This document shows positions 1-5,398 of a DNA stretch of 7,882 nucleotides, one piece after another. The position numbers were made by a program, and so were the translations under genes. The number at the start of each line of letters is the position of its first letter. Within the stretch, counting starts at the first letter, position 1. The notes beneath the pieces were generated by a model. That model was given only the letters and a program-made list of their open reading frames with translations, had not been told where the DNA came from and made no database searches. Source of the DNA: Chloroflexota bacterium (GTDB taxonomy: Bacteria > Chloroflexota > Anaerolineae > UBA1429); contig JAAYXX010000194.1 in assembly GCA_012515695.1 (NCBI GenBank), forward strand, positions 1 to 7,882, written 5' to 3'.

Positions 1-561
1 CGCATCGCCAACGGCTTTGGCATGGACGTCGTCGCCTTTGACGTGAAGCAGAACGTCGAACTGACCAAGCGGTTCAGCTTTCGCTACGTCAGCATGGACG
101 AACTGCTCGCCACATCTGACATCATCACCCTGCACGTCCCGTCTACCCCCAAAACCCATCACATGCTCTCAGAAGAGCAGTTCAACAAGATGAAGGACGG
201 CGTGGTGCTGATCAACACCGCGCGGGGCAGCCTGGTGGACGTGCGCGCCCTGGTGCAGGCGCTCGCTCGCGGCAAGGTAAAAGCAGCGGGTCTGGACGTG
301 CTGCCCGATGAGCCAACCATCCACGAAGAGGCCGAGTTGCTCCGCAACGGCTATCGCGAGCGGCACGAGTTGGAAGAGCTGCTGGCCGGGCACATGCTGC
401 TGCGTATGCGTAACGTCATCATCACCCCCCATAGCGCCTTTTTCACCGACGAGGCCGTACAACGCATCCTCGATACCACCGTGTCCAATATCCAGTCCTT
501 TGTGCGCGGCGAACCACAAAACGTGGTCGTGCAGGTTCCGACGCGCGAAAGAGTCTATTGA
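1..561 (+). CDS. D-2-hydroxyacid dehydrogenase (D-lactate dehydrogenase-like), C-terminal part, 5' end outside window
   Basis: This is the C-terminal 186 residues of an NAD-dependent D-isomer-specific 2-hydroxyacid dehydrogenase, which interconverts a 2-keto acid (pyruvate or similar) and its D-hydroxy acid in the cytoplasm. The frame is open to base 1 and begins inside the Rossmann domain (ANGFGM, then a strand ending VVAFD). The family's catalytic residues are all visible: Arg in NTARGSLVD (codon 223-225), Glu in LPDEPTIHEE (codon 310-312) and His in IITPHSAFF (codon 430-432). The segment between the last two (EEAELL...LEELLAGHMLLRM) resembles D-LDH-like members more than serine-pathway dehydrogenases. 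The N-terminal substrate-binding part lies upstream, so the exact substrate cannot be settled. The stop TGA overlaps the TTG start of the next gene, which implies translational coupling. D-lactate or another D-hydroxy acid is inferred; family membership is secure. Confidence 0.93.
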   Translation, partial: RIANGFGMDVVAFDVKQNVELTKRFSFRYVSMDELLATSDIITLHVPSTPKTHHMLSEEQFNKMKDGVVLINTARGSLVDVRALVQALARGKVKAAGLDVLPDEPTIHEEAELLRNGYRERHELEELLAGHMLLRMRNVIITPHSAFFTDEAVQRILDTTVSNIQSFVRGEPQNVVVQVPTRERVY

Positions 562-1370
562 TCCGGGTCGGCACATCAGGCTGGCTCTACCAACACTGGA
601 AGGGGCCATTCTATCCGCCGGGCCTCTCGCAGCCGGATATGCTCGCCTACTATGCCAGCCACACTCAAGATGGCGCGCGCCTCTGCTCGGTGGAGGTCAA
701 TAGCACATTCTACGGACTGCCCGCGCCTGAAACGGTCATCGGCTGGCGCGACGCCGCCCCGGCGGGGTTCCTGTTTGCCGTCAAGGCCAGCCGCTACATC
801 ACCCACATGAAGCATCTCATTGACCCACAAGAGCCACTGGCCCGCATGTTCGACCGGATTGACCTGCTGGGGGACAAGCTGGGGCCTGTCCTGTTCCAGT
901 TGCCGGGCCAATGGAAGCGGAACGTGGAGCGGCTGCGCTCCTTTCTGAACACTCTGCCAGCCGATCACCAGTACGCATTCGAGTTTCGCAACACGACCTG
1001 GTTCGACCCGCAGGTCTACGCGGCCCTTGCAGAGCGACGGGTCGGCTTTTGCATCTACGAGTTCGGCGATACGCTATCACCCCGACAGGTGACTGGCGAT
1101 CTGGTATATGTCAGATTACACGGTCCTGAAGGACCCTATCAGGGGAGCTATACAACGCAGGCATTGGCGCAATGGGCCAATGACCTGTGCGCCTGGGAGC
1201 AAGCAGGTCTCGCCGCGTACTGCTATTTCGACAACGACCAGGCGGGCTATGCCATCGCCAACGCGCTGGAATTGCAGGCCCTCATCAACGCGCAGCGCGC
1301 TCGCAGCACCGCCTGCTCCAGCGCCCGTGCAGTTCCCCTGGCGAGCGATCATACACCGCAAAGGAGATGA
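558..1370 (+). CDS. DUF72 (YecE-like) domain protein
   Basis: A 270-aa cytoplasmic protein of the DUF72/YecE family, which adopts a TIM-barrel-like fold and has no firmly established reaction. Family landmarks run in order: IRVGTSGWLYQHWKGPFYP at the N-terminus, VEVNSTFYGLP, FLFAVKASRYITHMKHL, GPVLFQLPGQW, YAFEFRNTTWF, YVRLHGPEGPY and YCYFDNDQAGYA near the end. The TTG start is preferred because the conserved IRVGTSGW motif begins directly after it. No later ATG or GTG keeps that motif, and the TTGA overlap with the preceding stop is typical of coupled genes. The local ribosome site (AAAGAG, 549-553 region) is weak. About 28 C-terminal residues (rich in Ala, Arg, Ser) look unconserved, and the last codons contain the ribosome binding site of the next gene. 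The neighbours do not reveal its role. Confidence 0.9.
   Translation: MIRVGTSGWLYQHWKGPFYPPGLSQPDMLAYYASHTQDGARLCSVEVNSTFYGLPAPETVIGWRDAAPAGFLFAVKASRYITHMKHLIDPQEPLARMFDRIDLLGDKLGPVLFQLPGQWKRNVERLRSFLNTLPADHQYAFEFRNTTWFDPQVYAALAERRVGFCIYEFGDTLSPRQVTGDLVYVRLHGPEGPYQGSYTTQALAQWANDLCAWEQAGLAAYCYFDNDQAGYAIANALELQALINAQRARSTACSSARAVPLASDHTPQRR
1360..1366 (+). promoter_or_regulatory. Shine-Dalgarno for the HPF-like gene, inside the DUF72 3' end
   Basis: AAAGGAG lies 5 bases before the ATG at 1372 and just before the DUF72 stop at 1368-1370. It fixes the start of the HPF-like gene, shortening a much longer open frame that begins at 1108. It also suggests that ribosomes finishing DUF72 can reinitiate, or that this gene has strong independent initiation. 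Confidence 0.8.
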
Positions 1371-1371
1371 T

Positions 1372-1707
1372 ATGGACAACGAGTTTGATTGGGAATTCTA
1401 CACCGGCGAAGATACGGTAGTCGAAGACTATCTCAAGGATGATACGAGGGATCAACTCCTGGAGCTGGCCGAGGGGCACACCGATATGATCGGGGCTTCT
1501 GTCGCCGTGGAAAGGCCCGCCATTCGAGAAACCCCGTTCATCTACGAGGCCCGCATCGTGGTCTATATGCGACCCGACAACGTGGTCGGCCACGAAAAGG
1601 GCGCCAACCCCGAAGCGGCATTGCGCGGGGCGCTGCGCGCCGTCGAGCGTCAGATCCGTAGCCGCCGGGAAAAGCTGGCCAAGCCGTGGGAGCGTCCTCG
1701 ATCGTAG
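1372..1707 (+). CDS. HPF/RaiA-like ribosome-associated (hibernation) protein
   Basis: A 111-aa acidic-to-basic protein resembling the N-terminal S30AE domain of ribosome hibernation promoting factor (HPF/RaiA/YfiA), which binds the 30S decoding channel in resting cells. The match is in the pattern rather than in strict identity. A helix (TRDQLLELAEGH) is followed by a strand with paired hydrophobics (IGASVAVERP), then a strand with alternating residues (YEARIVVYMRP), then an amphipathic helix (PEAALRGALRAVERQIRSRR) ending in a basic tail (REKLAKPWERPRS). The N-terminus carries an acidic lead (DNEFDWEFYTGED) instead of the usual beta strand, and there is no long-HPF dimerisation domain. The ATG at 1372 is chosen over in-frame upstream starts. 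It has a near-perfect AAAGGAG at 1360-1366 with 5-base spacing, whereas longer versions would overlap the DUF72 gene. It sits just ahead of a baeRF gene, which supports a ribosome-linked role. Function is inferred. Confidence 0.68.
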   Translation: MDNEFDWEFYTGEDTVVEDYLKDDTRDQLLELAEGHTDMIGASVAVERPAIRETPFIYEARIVVYMRPDNVVGHEKGANPEAALRGALRAVERQIRSRREKLAKPWERPRS

Positions 1708-1740
1708 GCAAGCCCCGCGAAAAGCTACGGCCAGCGATAG

Positions 1741-1747
1741 AAAGGAG
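1741..1747 (+). promoter_or_regulatory. Shine-Dalgarno fixing the GTG start of the baeRF gene
   Basis: AAAGGAG ends 5 bases upstream of the GTG at 1753. No ATG at the conserved N-terminus competes, so this site decides the start. The 45-base gap after the HPF-like gene otherwise contains no hairpin or promoter that I can see. Confidence 0.75.
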
Positions 1748-1752
1748 AACCT

Positions 1753-2964
1753 GTGAGTCTGGTACCCAAATCCGAGATGAGACAGCTCATCCAGTATCAT
1801 AATGGACCGTGCGTCTCGCTTTTTATGCCCACCAACCGGGTCGGCCCCGAAGTGCTCCAGAATCCCATTCGCATGAAAAACCTCCTCAACGAGATAGAAG
1901 AAGAACTTCGCCACCGGGGAATGGACACGCACAGCATTGACGAGTTCCTTAAACCGGCGCAAGACCTGGTGTTGGAGAATAGCTACTGGCAACATCAGAG
2001 CGATGGCCTGGCTGTGTTCCTCTCCAAAGACATCTTTCTCCCCTATCGGCTCCCTCTCGAATTCAGACAATTTTACCTGGTCAGCGACCGGTTCCACCTC
2101 AAGCCGATCCTGCCCCTGCTCAGTGGCGACGGCAGCTTTTACATCCTGGCCCTGAGCCAGAATGAGGTTCGCCTGCTCCTTGCCACGCGCTACAGCGTGG
2201 GCCTGGTGGACCTGCGCGATACCCCCCAAAGCCTGGCCGAAGCGCTCAAGTTCGAAGACCCCGAGGTCGTCACGCGCTGGCACGTCACTTCCGAGCGGGG
2301 CGGGGGCGTCCTCGGCCAGCAAGCCGTCTTTCATGGACAGGGCAGCGATACAATGGACGTACACAAAGACCACATCCTGCGATACTTTGACGCGCTGGAT
2401 GATGGCCTCCGCGAGGTAATCGGCGAAAGTGGCGCAGGGGACAAGACCGACGGCATGCCGATGGTTCTCGCCGGGGTAGAGTACCTGCTGCCCATCTACC
2501 GACAGGCCAGCGAGTACGACAAGATCGTCGATGAAGAGATCGTGGGCAGCCCAGAGAACATGCGACCCGAAGAGCTACACGAAAAAGCCTGGGAGATCAT
2601 GCAGCCCCGCCTGGAACGCGCCCGCGAAGAGGCGGCCGACCGATTTCGCCAGTTGCTTGGCCGCGACGAGGGCATGGCGTCAGACGACATCGGTGAAATC
2701 GTGCGGGCAGCCTTCTTTGGGCGGGTGGACACGATCTTTGTGCCCGTCGACCTGCACCGGTGGGGCAAGATGAACCCGAATAGCTACGAGGTCTATGTCC
2801 ACGATGAGCGCCAGCCCGGCGACGAAGACCTGCTCGAGTTCGCCGCCGCGCACACCTTTCTCAACGACGGCACCGTCTACGCCGTGCCGCCCGACCTTGT
2901 GCCCGGCGGTGGCCCGTTGGCTGCTGTTTTCCGCTATGTGCAGGAGACAGTCCGGCCCGGATAG
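1753..2964 (+). CDS. baeRF-type (bacterial eRF1-like) protein, baeRF3/7-like
   Basis: A 403-aa cytoplasmic protein of the bacterial archaeo-eukaryotic release factor-like (baeRF) group, relatives of eRF1/Pelota proposed to act in ribosome rescue or translational quality control. Family-like segments are GPCVSLFMPTNRVG near residue 18, a central strand-rich part with FYILALSQNEVRLL, and a glycine-rich loop at residues 181-197 (ERGGGVLGQQAVFHGQG). These are followed by DHILRYFDALDDGL, MVLAGVEYLLPIYRQ, ELHEKAWEIMQPRLERAREEA and the C-terminal IVRAAFFGRVDTIFV. The loop, with its GQQ and GQG, lies where eRF1-type proteins carry the peptidyl-tRNA-cleaving GGQ loop; I cannot show that it is catalytic. 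The start is GTG at 1753, with AAAGGAG at 1741-1747 ending 5 bases upstream. It follows the HPF-like gene by 45 bases with no terminator between them. The exact subfamily number (3 or 7) is uncertain. Confidence 0.8.
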   Translation: MSLVPKSEMRQLIQYHNGPCVSLFMPTNRVGPEVLQNPIRMKNLLNEIEEELRHRGMDTHSIDEFLKPAQDLVLENSYWQHQSDGLAVFLSKDIFLPYRLPLEFRQFYLVSDRFHLKPILPLLSGDGSFYILALSQNEVRLLLATRYSVGLVDLRDTPQSLAEALKFEDPEVVTRWHVTSERGGGVLGQQAVFHGQGSDTMDVHKDHILRYFDALDDGLREVIGESGAGDKTDGMPMVLAGVEYLLPIYRQASEYDKIVDEEIVGSPENMRPEELHEKAWEIMQPRLERAREEAADRFRQLLGRDEGMASDDIGEIVRAAFFGRVDTIFVPVDLHRWGKMNPNSYEVYVHDERQPGDEDLLEFAAAHTFLNDGTVYAVPPDLVPGGGPLAAVFRYVQETVRPG

Positions 2965-2965
2965 C

Positions 2966-2995
2966 ATGACGCCCAGGGGTAGAGTATTGTATAAT
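2966..2995 (+). promoter_or_regulatory. Putative sigma-70-type promoter for the pncA-SDR-folB-folK unit
   Basis: A perfect -10 box TATAAT at 2990-2995 stands in a small AT-rich island in otherwise GC-rich DNA. An 18-base spacer separates it from ATGACG at 2966-2971, which matches four of six positions of TTGACA. The -35 begins one base after the baeRF stop codon. Transcription would start near 3002, giving an untranslated leader of about 80 bases before the ATG at 3082. The neighbouring GATAAT at 3002-3007 is a weaker alternative with no good -35. The leader also has a short imperfect palindrome, GTGTTTATACAC (3033-3044). No known riboswitch or repressor box is recognisable. Confidence 0.6.
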
Positions 2996-3065
2996 AGGAA
3001 CGATAATAGAGCGTATGTGTCAGAGAGGCGCTGTGTTTATACACGTGCCATGTTTGCCAACGAGC

Positions 3066-3074
3066 AGAGGAGGT
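3066..3074 (+). promoter_or_regulatory. Strong Shine-Dalgarno deciding the pncA start
   Basis: AGAGGAGGT is nearly a full anti-16S match, 7 bases before the ATG at 3082. It includes the GTG candidate's first bases and so rules out that upstream start. Confidence 0.82.
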
Positions 3075-3081
3075 GCGGTCC

Positions 3082-3714
3082 ATGATCAAATCGAATAGCG
3101 CCCTGTTGGTCGTAGACATGCAGAACGATTTTCTGCCGGGCGGCGCGCTCGGCGTGGTTGAAGCGGATATGATCATCCCGCGCGTGAACGAATACGTCCG
3201 CCTGTTCGAGGAACATCCTCACCCCATCTTTTACACGCGAGACTGGCACCCCCCAGAGACCACCCACTTTGTCACGCAGGGCGGTCCCTGGCCGCCCCAC
3301 TGCGTTCAGGGCACCTGGGGCGCCGCCTTTCACCCCGACATGCACATCCCCCAGGAGGCCATCATCCTCTCTAAGGGGATGGACCCCCACGAAGATGCCT
3401 ATTCGGGGTTCCATGCCCGCGACGATCAGGGCCATTACCTGGAGGAACTGCTCCTGAAATATGAGGTCATGCACGTGTATGTCTGCGGCCTGGCGCTCGA
3501 CTACTGCGTCAAGTGGTCTTGTATTGACGCCGCGAACAAGGGCTTTCATATGTACCCACTCATCGACGCCACCCGCGCAGTGAACGTCAAGATACACGAT
3601 GCCGAACTCGCCGTGGAGGAAATCGTGCGCGTAGGGGGCACGCTCCTTACAATTGAGCACCTCCGCGAGCCAGACGGGGAGAGCGTCTTGCCTGCGGGAA
3701 CACTGGACCTCTGA
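3082..3714 (+). CDS. pncA: Nicotinamidase (isochorismatase-like cysteine hydrolase)
   Basis: A 210-aa cytoplasmic cysteine hydrolase that should deaminate nicotinamide to nicotinate and ammonia, feeding NAD salvage (Preiss-Handler route). The catalytic triad is visible: Asp12 in VVDMQNDFLPGG, Lys98 in LSKGMDPHEDAYSGF and Cys142 in CGLALDYCVK. The metal ligands typical of nicotinamidases, absent from plain isochorismatases, are also there: Asp54 and His56 in TRDWHPPETTHF and His73 in WPPHCVQGTWGA. The length fits the family. The ATG at 3082 is chosen over the in-frame GTG at 3073 because AGAGGAGGT (3066-3074) sits 7 bases before the ATG and would overlap the GTG. It is the first gene after a predicted promoter, followed 29 bases later by pterin/folate genes. 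The metal-site residues make nicotinamidase much more likely than another hydrolase of the superfamily. Confidence 0.9.
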   Translation: MIKSNSALLVVDMQNDFLPGGALGVVEADMIIPRVNEYVRLFEEHPHPIFYTRDWHPPETTHFVTQGGPWPPHCVQGTWGAAFHPDMHIPQEAIILSKGMDPHEDAYSGFHARDDQGHYLEELLLKYEVMHVYVCGLALDYCVKWSCIDAANKGFHMYPLIDATRAVNVKIHDAELAVEEIVRVGGTLLTIEHLREPDGESVLPAGTLDL

Positions 3715-3743
3715 CGCATCGCATAAGGAATCAAGGGAGAACG

Positions 3744-4499
3744 ATGGACATTACGGGAAAAGTAGCCCTCATCACCGGGGCTGGGGTGCGCATCGGGCGC
3801 GCCCTGGCCCTGGCTGTGGCGCAACGTGGCGCCAATGTCTTGGTACACTATAACACCTCCGCTCAGGAGGCGCACGAGGTGGTCGCGCTCATCGAGAAAA
3901 TGGGGAACGAGCAGCATCCCCGCGCCGTCGCCATCGGGGGAGACCTGCGCGACCCCGCCACCCCCGAGCGGCTCATCGCTCGCGGCATGGAGGCGTTTGG
4001 GCATGTGGACATCCTGATCAACTCGGCGGCCATCTTTCGGCGCGGCAGCGTGCTGGACACGACAGAGGCCGATTGGGATGACCACCTGATCATCAACCTG
4101 AAAGCCCCTTTTTTCCTGTGTCAGGCTTTCGCCCGCCGGCTTCAGCCCGACCAACGCGCCCACATCATCAACATCGCCGACTGGCGAGCTGTGCGCCCCG
4201 GCGTCGCCTACATGGCCTACACCGCCGCTAAAGCCGGGCTGGTGGCGCTGACCAAGAGCATGGCGCTGGCGCTGGCTCCTAATGTGCAGGTCAACGCCAT
4301 CGCCCCCGGCGCTATCCTCCCGCCGTCCGAAGGCCACACCGAGCAGGGCGCTCGGGAGTATTTCGCCCAACTCCCCAAACGCATCCCCGTCAGGCACACC
4401 GGCTCCCCGGAAGAGGTCGCCAAAGCTGTGCTCTACCTGCTGGACTCGGATTTCGTTACCGGCGAGTTGCTGTTCGTCACCGGCGGGGAACATCTCTAG
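3744..4499 (+). CDS. SDR-family pteridine reductase-like oxidoreductase (PTR1/FolM type)
   Basis: A 251-aa NAD(P)H-dependent short-chain dehydrogenase/reductase. The cofactor motif is TGAGVRIG (residues 11-18), which matches the TGxxxRxG form of pteridine reductases rather than the usual TGxxxGxG. The second strand ends VHYNTSAQEA (34-43), similar to the NADPH-selecting HYHRSAAEA of trypanosomatid PTR1. The catalytic Tyr159 and Lys163 lie in YTAAK. The residue 13 before Tyr, normally Ser, is Asp146 (IINIADW), as in PTR1 and FolM. INSAA (92-96) replaces the usual NNAG. The C-terminal GELLFVTGG is standard. The start is ATG with AGGGAGA 3 bases upstream. It is followed 10 bases later by folB and folK, so the likely substrate is a dihydropterin or dihydrofolate (monapterin, biopterin or DHFR-like activity). 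The SDR call is certain; the substrate is inferred from motif and context. Confidence 0.85.
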   Translation: MDITGKVALITGAGVRIGRALALAVAQRGANVLVHYNTSAQEAHEVVALIEKMGNEQHPRAVAIGGDLRDPATPERLIARGMEAFGHVDILINSAAIFRRGSVLDTTEADWDDHLIINLKAPFFLCQAFARRLQPDQRAHIINIADWRAVRPGVAYMAYTAAKAGLVALTKSMALALAPNVQVNAIAPGAILPPSEGHTEQGAREYFAQLPKRIPVRHTGSPEEVAKAVLYLLDSDFVTGELLFVTGGEHL

Positions 4500-4509
4500 A
4501 GGGGAAAAT

Positions 4510-4878
4510 ATGGCCGATCACGTATTCATCCGCGACCTGCTCGTACGCGCCATCATCGGGGTGAACCCCGACGAGCGCAAAAATCGCCAGGATGTGCTCA
4601 TCAACGTGACGCTGGACGTAGACACGCGGGCCGCCGGAGCATCGGATAATCTGCAAGACGCGGTGGACTATTCCGCGCTCGCCCGGCAGATCACCGCCCT
4701 GGCCGAGCAGTCCAGCTATTACCTGGTAGAGGCGCTGGCGGAGGCTATCGCCCGCGCGTGCTTGCAAGACACGCGCGTGGCGCAGGTGCGCGTGCGCGTG
4801 GAAAAGCCCGGCGCGGTGCGCTTTGCGCGCTCTGTGGGCGTCGAGATTCTGCGCGCGCGCACAGATGCCGCACAATGA
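4510..4878 (+). CDS. folB: Dihydroneopterin aldolase
   Basis: A 122-aa enzyme that cleaves 7,8-dihydroneopterin to 6-hydroxymethyl-7,8-dihydropterin and glycolaldehyde in tetrahydrofolate synthesis; the family forms octamers. Residues equivalent to the studied bacterial active site are present at near-identical positions: Glu22 (NPDERK), Tyr54 (VDYSALA), Glu74 (YYLVEALAE) and Lys99 (VRVEKPGAVRFA). The N-terminal IRDLLVRAIIGVNPDER is the usual family opening. The ATG at 4510 has GAGGGG 5 bases upstream. The frame is open further upstream, but longer versions would overlap the SDR gene and lack family similarity. The stop overlaps the folK start as ATGA. Epimerase activity on dihydroneopterin, common in the family, is also possible. 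Confidence 0.95.
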   Translation: MADHVFIRDLLVRAIIGVNPDERKNRQDVLINVTLDVDTRAAGASDNLQDAVDYSALARQITALAEQSSYYLVEALAEAIARACLQDTRVAQVRVRVEKPGAVRFARSVGVEILRARTDAAQ

Positions 4879-5381
4879 CCCGCGTCTTGATCAGCCTGGG
4901 GTCCAACATCCGCCCCAGGCAGCACCTTCAGCAAGCCGTGGAGCGACTGCGGGAGCGCAGCCGGGTGCTGGCCGTGTCGCCGGTCTATGAGACGCGCCCC
5001 ATCGGCCCAGACGGCAAGCCAACGCCAGACCAGCCCCGCTTTTTCAACGCGGCGGCGCTGATCGAAACGGACCTCGACGCCGCCACGCTCAAGAACTGCG
5101 TACTGCGTCCCATCGAAGAGGAACTGGGGCGAGAGCGCCGCCCGAACAAGTACGCGCCCCGCACGATTGACCTGGATATCACCCTGTTCGGCGATCAGGT
5201 GCTCGATCTGGACAGTCGGCACATCCCCGATCCGGACCTGCTCCAATACGCCCACATCGCCCGACCCCTGGCCGACCTGGAGCCTGACTTCCGCCACCCC
5301 GAAGATGGCCGCACGCTGGCCGAGATTGCGGACGCCCTCCCCCAAACGGGCGTCGCCCCCCGCCCGGACGTGTCCCTCTAG
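4875..5381 (+). CDS. folK: 6-hydroxymethyl-7,8-dihydropterin pyrophosphokinase (HPPK)
   Basis: A 168-aa cytoplasmic kinase that transfers pyrophosphate from ATP to 6-hydroxymethyl-dihydropterin, the step after FolB and before dihydropteroate synthase. Family marks are LISLGSNIRPR at the N-terminus, VSPVYETRPIG, the substrate-side FFNAAALIET, and the signature RRPNKYAPRTIDLDITLFG with the two magnesium-binding Asp residues at 99 and 101. HIPDPDLLQYAHIARPLADLEP follows. The ATG at 4875 overlaps the folB stop by ATGA and there is no strong separate ribosome site, so translation is probably coupled. An in-frame open stretch upstream to 4758 is a shadow of folB. The enzyme stands alone, not fused to FolP or FolB. 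Its stop is 17 bases from the stop of the convergent pilO, with no clear terminator hairpin. Confidence 0.96.
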   Translation: MTRVLISLGSNIRPRQHLQQAVERLRERSRVLAVSPVYETRPIGPDGKPTPDQPRFFNAAALIETDLDAATLKNCVLRPIEEELGRERRPNKYAPRTIDLDITLFGDQVLDLDSRHIPDPDLLQYAHIARPLADLEPDFRHPEDGRTLAEIADALPQTGVAPRPDVSL

Positions 5382-5398
5382 CCCCCAGCGCCGGCCTG

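Noticed and set aside
1285..2373. A 362-codon open frame on the minus strand opposite the HPF-like and baeRF genes
   Set aside because: It is antisense to two genes with clear family patterns and good ribosome sites. It has no recognisable domain, and long shadow frames are expected in GC-rich DNA.
3015..3098. A 27-codon frame in the pncA leader overlapping the pncA start
   Set aside because: No ribosome binding site precedes it and its product has no attenuator-like codon run.
3546..4493. A 315-codon minus-strand frame opposite the SDR and the end of pncA
   Set aside because: The plus strand carries motif-complete enzymes here. The antisense product has no domain-like pattern or ribosome site that I can support.
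4760..4866. Dense GCGCG/GTGCGC words near the end of folB, possible hairpin or repeat
   Set aside because: These are Arg, Ala and Val codons inside a conserved coding region. No arm pair is long enough to call a structure.
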